Shown: positions 41,459 through 49,634 of the stretch, in pieces | Layout of the letters: every line of letters begins with the position of its first letter | How positions within the stretch are numbered: the first letter of the stretch is position 1 | Source: Comamonadaceae bacterium | Lineage (GTDB): Bacteria; Pseudomonadota; Gammaproteobacteria; Burkholderiales; Burkholderiaceae_C | Assembly (NCBI GenBank): GCA_021299875.1 | Contig: JAJTEW010000008.1 | Coordinates: 124,001 to 188,000 of the forward strand | Direction of reading: 5' to 3' | Length of the DNA stretch: 64,000 nucleotides | The notes under the pieces: generated by a model | Databases searched by the model: none | Told to the model about the DNA's origin: nothing | Seen by the model: the letters and a program-made list of their open reading frames with translations, nothing else | Translations under genes and position numbers: made by a program

Positions 41459-42790
41459 TCAGTGGAACTGCTCTTCTTCGGTCGAACCGCTCAAAGCCTT
41501 CACCGAAGAGGAACCACCTTGGATCACGGTGGTCACGTCGTCGAAGTAGCCTGCGCCCACTTCTTGCTGGTGCGACACAAAGGTATAGCCCTTGTCGCGT
41601 GCAGCGAATTCAGGCTCTTGCACCATGTTGACGTAGTGCTTCATGCCTTCGCCGTTGGCGTAGGCGTGGGCAAACTGGAAGGTGTTGTACCAATTGATGT
41701 GGATACCCGCCAAGGTGATGAACTGGTACTTGTAACCCAGCGCGGACAGGTCTTCTTGGAACGAAGCGATTTGGCTGTCGTTCAGGTTCTTCTTCCAGTT
41801 GAAAGAAGGTGAGCAGTTGTAAGACAGCAGCTTGCCGGGGCAAGCGGCGTGCACTGCTTGAGCGAATTCGCGGGCAAAGCCAATGTCTGGCACGCCGGTT
41901 TCGCACCACACCAAGTCGGCGTAAGGGGCGTAGGCCACACCGCGGCTGATGGCTTGTTCCAATCCGTTCTTGACACGGTAGAAACCTTCTTGGGTGCGCT
42001 CGCCGGTGAGGAAAGGCTTGTCGTTGGCATCGTGGTCGGACGTGATCAGGTTAGCCGCTTCAGCGTCGGTGCGGGCCAACACGATGGTGGAGGTGCCCAT
42101 GACGTCGGCCGCGAAGCGGGCCGAGATCAACTTCTCGCAAGCTTCTTGAGTGGGCACCAAGACTTTGCCACCCATGTGACCGCACTTCTTCACAGCCGCC
42201 AATTGGTCTTCGAAGTGCACGCCAGCCGCGCCGGAGGCGATCATGTTTTTCATCAGTTCGAAGGCGTTCAACACGCCGCCGAAACCGGCTTCGGCGTCGG
42301 CCACGATGGGCAAGAAGTAGTCGATGAATTCTTTGTCGCCGGGGTTGATGCCACGGCTCCACTGGATTTCGTCGGCGCGCTTGAAGGTGTTGTTGATGCG
42401 GCGAACCATGGTGGGCACCGAGTCGTAGGCGTAGAGCGACTGGTCGGGGTACATGGTCTCGGAAGTGTTGCCGTCAGCGGCGACTTGCCAGCCCGACAGG
42501 TACACGGCTTCCAGACCGGCTTTGGCTTGTTGCATGGCTTGACCGGCGGAGATTGCGCCGAAGGCGTTGACGTAGCCTTTGCTGGCCCCGCCGTTGACTT
42601 TTTCCCAGAGCTTTTCTGCGCCGCGCTTGGCCAGGGTGTGCTCAATGGGCATGCTGCCGCGCAAACGCACGACATCGGCGGCGGTGTAGCCGCGCTTGAC
42701 ACCCTTCCAGCGGGGGTTGGTCGCCCAGTCTTTTTCCAGAGCAGCAATTTGCTGCTCACGGCTCATTGTTTGTGCGATGTTTGAAGACAT
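41459..42790 (-). CDS. aceA: Isocitrate lyase
   Basis: This 443-residue isocitrate lyase cleaves isocitrate to glyoxylate and succinate, opening the glyoxylate shunt for growth on C2 compounds. The active-site loop [17 protein letters not shown] contains the catalytic Cys. [31 protein letters not shown] and a C-terminal [10 protein letters not shown] fit the short proteobacterial type. The ATG is preceded by an AGGAG-like region (CACAGGAGTTTTTTT). Upstream lie two 14-bp palindromic boxes that are likely operators. Confidence 0.97.
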   Translation of the reverse strand: MSSNIAQTMSREQQIAALEKDWATNPRWKGVKRGYTAADVVRLRGSMPIEHTLAKRGAEKLWEKVNGGASKGYVNAFGAISAGQAMQQAKAGLEAVYLSGWQVAADGNTSETMYPDQSLYAYDSVPTMVRRINNTFKRADEIQWSRGINPGDKEFIDYFLPIVADAEAGFGGVLNAFELMKNMIASGAAGVHFEDQLAAVKKCGHMGGKVLVPTQEACEKLISARFAADVMGTSTIVLARTDAEAANLITSDHDANDKPFLTGERTQEGFYRVKNGLEQAISRGVAYAPYADLVWCETGVPDIGFAREFAQAVHAACPGKLLSYNCSPSFNWKKNLNDSQIASFQEDLSALGYKYQFITLAGIHINWYNTFQFAHAYANGEGMKHYVNMVQEPEFAARDKGYTFVSHQQEVGAGYFDDVTTVIQGGSSSVKALSGSTEEEQFH

Positions 42791-42859
42791 AAAAAAACTC
42801 CTGTGGTCAAGTTGAAATCAGACGATGGGTGCAGGCTGGTCTGCGGCATCGATGACATC

Positions 42860-42911
42860 ATCTTAACTCTTATACAAGACTGTTTAATTATCTTATGTCT
42901 TATATAAGACT
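42860..42911. promoter_or_regulatory. Paired palindromic operator-like repeats upstream of aceA
   Basis: Two copies of a 22-bp direct repeat, ATCTTAACTCTTATACAAGACT and ATCTTATGTCTTATATAAGACT, are spaced 30 bp centre to centre. Each contains a dyad; the distal one, GTCTTATATAAGAC, is a perfect 14-bp palindrome. They lie about 70-120 bp upstream of the aceA ATG. The form suggests a dimeric repressor or activator, possibly of the GntR type, but the regulator is not in this window and this is inference. Confidence 0.6.
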
Positions 42912-43304
42912 TATTTTTATCTGTTTGAAATCAATAACTTGAAGGCTATTTATCACATTGCAAAAAATAAAATTACATTAAGAACAAATAAAGAAGATTT
43001 GAAATACACTTTTTCCCACATGGCAAAATGCAAAAACAAATCATGAAAACAAAAAAGTACAACGTCTCAGCATCAAAGGGGATGGGCAAGACATTGGGTG
43101 TGAGGACAAATGTCAGCTTGAACAGATGGGTAAACCAGGCTGGCAAGAACAAAAAACACCCACAAAGAGAAAAAATCAGGAACAACACCTAGATAAAAAT
43201 GATTTTTTCACTTGGAAACTGTCACTTTCTCAATTAGCATCGCGTTAGCTGTAAACACACCGTTTATCAGCGGCGAACCCACTTCCGACCAAAGGAATTT
43301 CATC
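42912..43304. other. AT-rich intergenic region between aceA and the SWIB gene
   Basis: This stretch of about 390 nt is notably richer in A and T than its surroundings. It holds no gene I can support firmly. A 54-codon plus-strand ORF (listed separately) and a 71-codon hydrophobic minus-strand ORF both occur and overlap each other. A possible sigma-70 promoter for the SWIB gene, TTGGAA-17 nt-TAGCAT, lies at 43212-43240. Confidence 0.5.
43028..43192 (+). CDS. Possible small basic protein (low confidence)
   Basis: This 54-residue ORF, below the track cutoff, reads MQKQIMKTKKYNVSASKGMG and continues with RTNVSLNRWVNQAGKNKKHP. It is strongly basic, without membrane segments. No Shine-Dalgarno is visible, and the high A content makes Lys and Asn codons likely by chance. 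I do not recognise it. A hydrophobic ORF on the other strand covers the same bases, and at most one of the two can be real. Confidence 0.2.
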   Translation: MQKQIMKTKKYNVSASKGMGKTLGVRTNVSLNRWVNQAGKNKKHPQREKIRNNT

Positions 43305-43709
43305 ATGGCAACTGCGAAAAAAACCCCGGCCAAAAAAGCTGCAGCACCCGCTAAAAAAGCAGCACCGGCAACCAAAGCTGCTCCAGCCAAAAAGGCGGCA
43401 GCACCTGCTAAAAAAGTAGCGGCCAAGGCACCTGCTAAAAAAGCAGCTCCAGCCACTAAACGCACTCCCAACCCAGCTTTCATGAAAGCATTGACCCCAA
43501 GCGCGGCCTTGGCTGCTGTGGTGGGCGCAACGCCGCTGCCACGCACCGAAGTGGTCAGCAAGATGTGGGTCTACATCAAGAAGCACAACCTGCAAGACAG
43601 CGTGAACCGCCGTGCGATCAACGCAGATGACAAACTCAAAGCTGTGTTTGGCAAGGCACAGGTCACCATGTTTGAAATGGCTGGCTTGATCGGCAAGCAC
43701 CTGAAGTAA
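43305..43709 (+). CDS. SWIB/MDM2-domain protein with histone H1-like N-terminus
   Basis: The 134-residue protein has two parts. Residues 1 to about 55 are repeats of Lys, Ala and Pro (AKKTPAKKAAAPAKKAAPATK), as in bacterial H1-like proteins. Residues about 58-134 form a SWIB/BAF60b domain (ALTPSAALAAVVGATPLPRTEVVSKMWVYIKKHNLQD and MFEMAGLIGKHLK), a fold known from eukaryotic chromatin remodelling complexes and also found in some bacteria. It probably binds nucleic acid. The start is ATG 43305 with AAAGGA upstream; the track begins 31 codons too early. Confidence 0.9.
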   Translation: MATAKKTPAKKAAAPAKKAAPATKAAPAKKAAAPAKKVAAKAPAKKAAPATKRTPNPAFMKALTPSAALAAVVGATPLPRTEVVSKMWVYIKKHNLQDSVNRRAINADDKLKAVFGKAQVTMFEMAGLIGKHLK

Positions 43710-43722
43710 TTCAGGTAAGCCC

Positions 43723-43758
43723 CCAACAAAAAACCCGCCACGGCGGGTTTTTTGTTGG
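43723..43758. terminator. Bidirectional Rho-independent terminator
   Basis: A perfect 17-bp inverted repeat, CCAACAAAAAACCCGCC/GGCGGGTTTTTTGTTGG, with a 2-nt centre lies just after the SWIB gene. It faces the converging TPP enzyme gene. The A6 and T6 runs allow function on both strands. Confidence 0.93.
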
Positions 43759-43808
43759 CCATTGGATCCGCTCTCGGCGCAGCTGTGCCTACGGCCTCAG
43801 GCGATCGG

Positions 43809-45509
43809 TCACTGCACCGATTGCTTGGCCAAAGCCGCCTGGGTGATGGCGCTCAATGTCCCTCGTGTGGTGATCACCTCGGGATCAAGAATCACTTCGA
43901 TCAGGGTGCCTTGAGGTCGACCCATTGCCGCCAACAAGGCCGCCTCAAAATCTTCGGTGCGATCGATGCGCACACCCGCATAGCCATAAGCTTGCGCCAA
44001 AGCTGCAAAATCGGGATTTTGCAAGTTGGATCCCGCCACATGATCTGGGTACTCACGCTCTTGGTGCATGCGAATGGTGCCGTACATGCCGTTGTTGAGC
44101 AAAACAATGATGCTTTTCCCGCCATGTTGAACAGCCGTGGCCAATTCTTGACCATTCATCAGGAAGTCACCATCCCCAGCGATGGTGAATGCCAGTCGTC
44201 CTGTCAATAAATTGGCCGCAATGCCCGCTGGAACGCCATAACCCATGGCCCCTACAGTGGGTGCCAATTGCGTCTTGTGGCCTTTGACCAAGCCATGGTG
44301 TTTGTAAAAACGGTGCATCCAACTGGCAAAGTTACCGGCACCGTTGGTGAGCACTGCATCGATTGGCAAATGCTTTTGGAGGGTCGCAACAATGGTCGGC
44401 ATGTCGATGGCACCCGGCAGTTTTTGAGGTTGCAAGTTGGCCTGATAGTCAGCGTGCGCGGCCTTCGTCCAGTCGGCCCACGGCAACTCGGTTGGGGCCG
44501 TCAAGACTTCGAGGCTGCGTGCAGCGGCGTTCATGGTCGCGTGGAGAGCCAAATCGGCTTGGTAGACACGGTTGAGCTCTTCGGCACTGGCATGGATGTG
44601 CACCAGCTTCTGGTGCGGTTTGGGCGCTTGCAGCAGGGTGTAACCGCCCGTGGTCATCTCACCCAAACGCGGACCGATGGCAATGATCAGATCGGCATCG
44701 CGCACGCGCTGGGCCAGTCCCGGACCAATGCCAATCCCAACATCGCCCGCATACAAAGGGTGGTGGTTGTCAAACGTGTCTTGAAAACGAAAAGCATTGG
44801 TGACCGGCAACTGCCAATTTTCGGCAAAGCGCTGAAGGGCTTGCGCTGACTGCATTGTCCATCCGCCCCCCCCTGCGATGACCAACGGTTGGCGCGCAGC
44901 CAACAGCATGTCACGCAGTGTGCGCAAAGCGCCGGGGTCGCTCCAGGCTTGAATGGCCTCCAAGCGGGGCAATGCGACTGCCTTGACGGGCTGGGTCAGC
45001 ATGTCTTCAGGCAACACCAACACCACGGGACCCGGACGGCCGTTCATGGCCGTGGAAAAAGCGCGGGCGACGTACTCTGGCAAGCGCTCCGGGTCATCCA
45101 CCCGCTCCACCCGTTTGGCCATGCCTTTGGTAGAAGGCCCAAAGAAATGGGTGTAGTCCATCTCCTGAAAAGCTTCACGATCTCGGGTGTCGCTGGCCAC
45201 GTCACCGACAAACAACACCATGGGTGTCGAATCTTGGAATGCGGTGTGCACCCCAATGGATGCGTTGGTGGCACCCGGGCCGCGGGTCACAAAGCAGATG
45301 CCAGGACGTCCTGTGAGCTTGCCTTGGGCTTCGGCCATGAAGGCGGCGCCCCCCTCCTGTCTGCAGGTCACAAACTGGATGCTGTCGCGGTGCAAATGAA
45401 AGCCATCCAGCACCGCCAGATAACTTTCTCCGGGTACGCCAAAAGCATGGGTGACGCCTTGGGCCAAGAGGCATTCAACAAGCAGGTGGCCGGCAATTTT
45501 TGAGCTCAT
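43809..45509 (-). CDS. Thiamine pyrophosphate-dependent enzyme, acetolactate synthase-like
   Basis: This 566-residue member of the POX/ALS family has three domains. The N-terminal TPP-binding part has FGVPGESYLAVLDG, the catalytic glutamate in CRQEGGAAFMAEA, and GICFVTRGPGATNASIGVHTA. A central domain follows, with no clear FAD-dependent feature. The C-terminal part has the TPP/Mg motif GDGDFLMNGQELATAVQHGGKSIIVLLNNGMYG. No small regulatory subunit gene is adjacent, so a biosynthetic IlvB role is unlikely. The substrate (pyruvate, oxalyl-CoA, sulfopyruvate or another 2-keto acid) cannot be decided from sequence alone. It lies 76 nt downstream of clpB. Confidence 0.85.
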   Translation of the reverse strand: MSSKIAGHLLVECLLAQGVTHAFGVPGESYLAVLDGFHLHRDSIQFVTCRQEGGAAFMAEAQGKLTGRPGICFVTRGPGATNASIGVHTAFQDSTPMVLFVGDVASDTRDREAFQEMDYTHFFGPSTKGMAKRVERVDDPERLPEYVARAFSTAMNGRPGPVVLVLPEDMLTQPVKAVALPRLEAIQAWSDPGALRTLRDMLLAARQPLVIAGGGGWTMQSAQALQRFAENWQLPVTNAFRFQDTFDNHHPLYAGDVGIGIGPGLAQRVRDADLIIAIGPRLGEMTTGGYTLLQAPKPHQKLVHIHASAEELNRVYQADLALHATMNAAARSLEVLTAPTELPWADWTKAAHADYQANLQPQKLPGAIDMPTIVATLQKHLPIDAVLTNGAGNFASWMHRFYKHHGLVKGHKTQLAPTVGAMGYGVPAGIAANLLTGRLAFTIAGDGDFLMNGQELATAVQHGGKSIIVLLNNGMYGTIRMHQEREYPDHVAGSNLQNPDFAALAQAYGYAGVRIDRTEDFEAALLAAMGRPQGTLIEVILDPEVITTRGTLSAITQAALAKQSVQ

Positions 45510-45585
45510 GCCTTATTGTGCCCAACACCCACTCACCCGACTGTCACAGGCGCGAAGCCTGGGCGGGCTTTCAAAGCGCAGGCCA

Positions 45586-48192
45586 TCAACTGACCCATTC
45601 ATGCACTTTGAAGTCAAATTGCCCGGGGTGACGAACCGGATCCACCGACACTTCGATGCTGCATTTGGGTGGAAAGCGTCCCTCTAACAGCAGCTTGGAC
45701 AAAGGATTTTCCAAGCGCTGCTGGATCGCCCGCTTCAAGGGCCGTGCACCAAAAACCGGATCAAAACCCACTTTGGCCAGCTCCGACAAGGCGGCAGCAC
45801 TGACTTTTAAACTCAAGTCCATGCGGGCCAAACGGGTTTGCAAAACCTGCAACTGGATCTCGGCGATCGCGGCAATGTGTTGGGCATCCAGCCCGTGAAA
45901 AACGACCGTTTCATCGATGCGGTTCAAAAATTCAGGACGGAAATGGGTCTTGAGTTCATCCCACACCGCGTCCTTGATGTCCTCGGCAGGCTGGCCCACC
46001 ATGGACTGGATCAAATGCGAGCCTAAATTAGAGGTCATCACAATCACGGTGTTTTTGAAGTCGACTGTCCGGCCTTGACCGTCGGTCAGTCGGCCATCGT
46101 CGAGCACTTGCAACAACACGTTGAACACATCCGCATGTGCTTTTTCGACCTCGTCGAGCAGCAACACGCTGTAGGGCTTGCGACGCACAGCCTCGGTCAA
46201 ATAGCCACCCTCCTCGTAGCCGACATAGCCAGGCGGCGCGCCGATCAAGCGAGCCACAGAGTGTTTCTCCATGAACTCGCTCATGTCCAAGCGAATCAGA
46301 TGGTCTTCGCTGTCAAACAAAAACCCCGCCAAAGCTTTGCACAACTCGGTCTTGCCCACACCTGTCGGACCCAAAAAGAGAAAGGACCCCGTGGGTCGAT
46401 TGGGGTCGGACAGGCCGGAACGTGAACGGCGGATGGCATTGGCCACAGCCGCAATCGCCTCGTCTTGACCCACCACGCGTTGGTGTAGTTTGTCTTCCAT
46501 CTGCAACAGTTTTTCGCGCTCACCCTGCATCATTTTGGACACCGGGATGCCCGTGGCGCGTGACACGACCTCGGCAATCTCTTCAGCACCCACTTGGGTG
46601 CGCAGCAAGCGGTGCACGGGTTGATCTCCAGGTGCGGACTCTTTGGCTTGAACTTCTTTGAGGGTTTTCTCTAGGGCAGGCAGCTTGCCATATTGCAGTT
46701 CAGCCACCTTGTTGAAATCACCTTTGCGGGTCAGCTCCTCAATTTGTTGGCGCAACTGGTCAATCTCTTCCCGCACTTGCTGTCCCCCTTGAGCTTGTGC
46801 TTTTTCGGCGTGCCAAATTTCTTCCAAATCAGCGGCTTCTTTTTTGAGCTTGACGATTTCTTCTTCGATCAAGGCAAAGCGCTTTTGCGACGCCTCATCG
46901 TTCTCTCGGCGTACGGCCTCGCGCTCAATTTGAAGCTGGATCAATCGCCGATCGAGTTTGTCCATGACTTCAGGCTTGGAATCGATCTCAATTTTGATCT
47001 TGGCAGCGGCCTCATCGATCAAATCGATGGCTTTGTCGGGTAAAAATCGGTCGGTGATGTAACGGTGGCTGAGCTCAGCCGCAGCCACAATGGCCGGATC
47101 GGTGATGTCTACGCCGTGGTGAATTTCGTACTTCTCTTGCAAACCGCGCAAAATCGCAATGGTGGCCTCGACCGAAGGTTCATTGACCAATATTTTTTGA
47201 AAACGGCGTTCCAAGGCTGCGTCTTTTTCTATGTACTTGCGGTACTCGTCCAATGTGGTGGCACCCACGCAATGCAGCTCGCCACGGGCCAATGCGGGCT
47301 TGAGCATGTTGCCAGCATCCATCGCTCCTTCGGCTTTGCCAGCACCCACCATGGTGTGGAGCTCATCAATGAAAACAATGGTTTGACCTTCGTCTTTGGC
47401 CAATTCACTCAGCACGGTTTTCAGGCGCTCTTCAAATTCACCACGAAACTTGGCACCGGCCAGCAATGCGGCCATGTCCAACGACAAGACGCGCTTGCCC
47501 TTGAGCGAATCGGGCACCTCACCCGCCACAATGCGTTGGGCCAGTCCCTCCACAATCGCGGTCTTACCGACTCCCGGCTCGCCAATCAGGACCGGGTTGT
47601 TTTTGGTGCGGCGCTGCAAAACCTGGATCGCGCGTCGAATCTCGTCGTCGCGGCCAATCACCGGGTCCAATTTGCCCATGCGGGCCCGTTCAGTCAGGTC
47701 AATGCAGTACTTTTTCAGGGCTTCGCGTTGCCCCTCAGACTCAGCACTGCCCACGTTTTGACCACCCCGCACGGCGTCGATGGCCGACTCCAAGCTCTTT
47801 CGGCTCATGCCCTGCTCTTTGACCATGCGCCCAGCGTCTCCTTTGTGATCGGCCAAGGCCAGCAAAAAGAGTTCGCTGGCAATGAAAGCGTCGCCCCGTT
47901 TGATGGACTCTTTTTCGGCCGCTTGCAGCAGCTTGGCCAAGTCTGGTCCGACCTGCACTTGGTCTTGCCCGGTCACTTTGGGCAATCGGTCTACCGCGGT
48001 TTGTGCAGCCATCAAAAGACCCGGCACCTGAATACCGGCGCGCATCAGCAAAGATTTGGGGCCGTCGTCTTGTTTGAGCATCGCCAACAACACGTGCGCA
48101 GGTTCGATGTATGCGTGGTCAGCGCCCAAAGCCAGAGATTGCGCATCGGACAGCGCCTCATGAAATTTGGTGGTCAATTTGTCTAAGCGCAT
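45586..48192 (-). CDS. clpB: ATP-dependent chaperone ClpB
   Basis: This 868-residue disaggregase works with DnaK. It has an N-terminal Clp-N domain, AAA1 with [15 protein letters not shown], a coiled-coil M domain (about 405-520, rich in Glu, Lys and Gln) and AAA2 with [15 protein letters not shown] and [13 protein letters not shown]. No ClpP-binding IGF/IGL loop is seen, in contrast to clpA in this window. A GGAGA lies before the ATG, and a sigma-32-like promoter is 20-50 nt upstream. Confidence 0.97.
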   Translation of the reverse strand: MRLDKLTTKFHEALSDAQSLALGADHAYIEPAHVLLAMLKQDDGPKSLLMRAGIQVPGLLMAAQTAVDRLPKVTGQDQVQVGPDLAKLLQAAEKESIKRGDAFIASELFLLALADHKGDAGRMVKEQGMSRKSLESAIDAVRGGQNVGSAESEGQREALKKYCIDLTERARMGKLDPVIGRDDEIRRAIQVLQRRTKNNPVLIGEPGVGKTAIVEGLAQRIVAGEVPDSLKGKRVLSLDMAALLAGAKFRGEFEERLKTVLSELAKDEGQTIVFIDELHTMVGAGKAEGAMDAGNMLKPALARGELHCVGATTLDEYRKYIEKDAALERRFQKILVNEPSVEATIAILRGLQEKYEIHHGVDITDPAIVAAAELSHRYITDRFLPDKAIDLIDEAAAKIKIEIDSKPEVMDKLDRRLIQLQIEREAVRRENDEASQKRFALIEEEIVKLKKEAADLEEIWHAEKAQAQGGQQVREEIDQLRQQIEELTRKGDFNKVAELQYGKLPALEKTLKEVQAKESAPGDQPVHRLLRTQVGAEEIAEVVSRATGIPVSKMMQGEREKLLQMEDKLHQRVVGQDEAIAAVANAIRRSRSGLSDPNRPTGSFLFLGPTGVGKTELCKALAGFLFDSEDHLIRLDMSEFMEKHSVARLIGAPPGYVGYEEGGYLTEAVRRKPYSVLLLDEVEKAHADVFNVLLQVLDDGRLTDGQGRTVDFKNTVIVMTSNLGSHLIQSMVGQPAEDIKDAVWDELKTHFRPEFLNRIDETVVFHGLDAQHIAAIAEIQLQVLQTRLARMDLSLKVSAAALSELAKVGFDPVFGARPLKRAIQQRLENPLSKLLLEGRFPPKCSIEVSVDPVRHPGQFDFKVHEWVS

Positions 48193-48212
48193 GATGGTTC
48201 TCCAATGTCCTT

Positions 48213-48240
48213 ATTTTGGGTGGCATTCCTTATTTTCAAG
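48213..48240 (-). promoter_or_regulatory. Sigma-32 (heat-shock) type promoter of clpB
   Basis: On the minus strand CTTGAAA is followed after 13 nt by CCCAAAAT. This is close to the RpoH consensus CTTGAAA-N11-15-CCCCATNT. It lies immediately upstream of clpB, a classical heat-shock gene, which supports the call. Confidence 0.7.
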
Positions 48241-48277
48241 GCGTGAGAGTCGGTACATGGTTGCCTAAAATCAAGGA

Positions 48278-48829
48278 ATGCACATTCAGCAGTTGTCCGT
48301 CAGCCACGATGATCGCCAAGATCGGATTTTGTTGCGCCTGAACACCCAGGATTCGCAAGAATTCCATTTTTGGCTCACCCGCAGAATGGTCGCCCGCTTG
48401 CTACCGGCCATGGGACATTGGCTGGTCAAGCTGGAGGCTACTCAACCGGGTGTCGCCGCGTCGAATACCCATTCGCAGCGCATCCTCACGGAGATCAAAA
48501 GGGAGGCTTTTTTACAACATGCGGACTTCACAACACCTTACACCAGCGAGCCTGGCCCATGCCCTTTGGGATCAGAGCCTCTGTTGGTGACCGATGTCCA
48601 ATTGAGTCTGCATCCCAAAGGCAGCTTGCAAGTGGTTTTTCAAGAAAAGAACGGCAACAGCGAGCAATCCTGTCATCTGAACCTGCAGGCGCCTTTGGTC
48701 CATGGGCTGATCCATTTGGTGCATCAAACCCTTGCCAAGACCGAATGGGGCTTGACCGATGCGGTCCAACTGGATGTCCCAACCCCTGAGTTGTTGGCGG
48801 ATATCCATTCTGCGCCTTACAAGCATTGA
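48278..48829 (+). CDS. Conserved-looking hypothetical protein
   Basis: I do not recognise this 183-residue protein. It is soluble, with no signal or membrane segment. It begins MHIQQLSVSHDDRQDRILLRLNT and has EFHFWLTRRMVARLLPAMGHWLVKLE, then a beta-rich middle with LLVTDVQLSLHPKGSLQVVFQEKNG. A helical segment PLVHGLIHLVHQTLAKTEWGL lies near the end. Codon use resembles its neighbours. It is divergent from clpB (85-nt gap) and convergent with moaE. Confidence 0.8.
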   Translation: MHIQQLSVSHDDRQDRILLRLNTQDSQEFHFWLTRRMVARLLPAMGHWLVKLEATQPGVAASNTHSQRILTEIKREAFLQHADFTTPYTSEPGPCPLGSEPLLVTDVQLSLHPKGSLQVVFQEKNGNSEQSCHLNLQAPLVHGLIHLVHQTLAKTEWGLTDAVQLDVPTPELLADIHSAPYKH

Positions 48830-48889
48830 GAATTCAACGCCTTCCTGACAGGCGACCACCATGCGTGAAGCCGAAGGCTGGAGACGGGG

Positions 48890-49378
48890 TTAAAGGTTGT
48901 TGCTCTGTATGCCCCAGCGCACCAGTGCGGCATCGTCGGAAACACGGGCATCGACCCAATGCGCCCCCTCCGGGGTTTGCTCTTTTTTCCAAAACGGGGC
49001 TTGGGTTTTGAGGTAGTCCATCAAAAACTCGCAGGCTTTGAAGCTCTCGCCCCGGTGCGCCGAGGTCACGGCCACCAGCACGATCTGGTCTGCGGGCAGC
49101 AAGCGCCCCACGCGGTGCACGACTCGGGCTGCATAAAAGTCAAATCGCCGATGCGCTTCGTCGATCATGGCTTCGATGGATTTTTCGGTCATGCCCGGAT
49201 AGTGTTCCAGTTCCATGGCCTGCACTTCATCACTTGACTGACCAGTCAGTGCCCGTGTGTCGCGCACCGTGCCCACAAAGCTGCACACCGCCCCGACCCG
49301 CAAGTCCTGTCCCCGGAGCACTGCCAACTCAGTGGACACGTCAAAGTCGTTCGTCTGGATGCTGACTCGGGGTGTCAT
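48890..49378 (-). CDS. moaE: Molybdopterin synthase catalytic subunit MoaE
   Basis: This 162-residue MoaE inserts two sulfurs, delivered by MoaD, into cPMP to make molybdopterin. Motifs include GAVCSFVGTVRDTR, MELEHYPGMTEKSIEAMIDEA, RVVHRVGRLLPADQIVLVAVTSAHRGESFKACEFLMDYLKTQAPFWKKE, the last with the conserved Lys. It lies 4 nt after moaD as the last gene of the run. Confidence 0.97.
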   Translation of the reverse strand: MTPRVSIQTNDFDVSTELAVLRGQDLRVGAVCSFVGTVRDTRALTGQSSDEVQAMELEHYPGMTEKSIEAMIDEAHRRFDFYAARVVHRVGRLLPADQIVLVAVTSAHRGESFKACEFLMDYLKTQAPFWKKEQTPEGAHWVDARVSDDAALVRWGIQSNNL

Positions 49379-49382
49379 CGCT

Positions 49383-49634
49383 TCAACCTCCGGTCACGGG
49401 TGGAAAAAAACCGACCTCGCAGCCATCGGACAGGACAGCGTTGCCTTGCACCATGCGCTGATTGAGGGCCATGCGCACCGGACGATCCAGCGCAAGACAA
49501 GCACGGTAGTGCTCGCCCCGCGCCATCAACTCTGCTCGCAAAGCGGCCACATCGGCCGTCTGGGTCTCCACGGTCTCGTGCGACAAGCCAATGCTTTCAC
49601 GCAACGAGGCGAAATAGCGAATCTGCACTTTCAT
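49383..49634 (-). CDS. moaD: Molybdopterin synthase sulfur carrier subunit MoaD
   Basis: This 83-residue ubiquitin-fold protein ends in the required Gly-Gly (VGFFPPVTGG), which becomes the thiocarboxylate sulfur donor for MoaE. ATG 49634 (MKVQIRYFASLRE) overlaps the moeA stop by 4 nt; the track start is 8 codons too early. moaA, moaC and moaB are not in the window. Confidence 0.95.
   Translation of the reverse strand: MKVQIRYFASLRESIGLSHETVETQTADVAALRAELMARGEHYRACLALDRPVRMALNQRMVQGNAVLSDGCEVGFFPPVTGG

Noticed and set aside
42860-42911. CRISPR-like repeat
   Set aside because: Only two copies, too short, internally palindromic and located in a promoter; operators are the better reading.
42973-43188. 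71-aa hydrophobic minus-strand ORF
   Set aside because: Phe/Leu-rich because the region is A-rich on the plus strand; no Shine-Dalgarno and no relation to a known family.
43310-43470. DNA tandem repeat in the SWIB gene
   Set aside because: The repetition is at protein level (AKKAPA) with varied codons; it is a coding low-complexity region.
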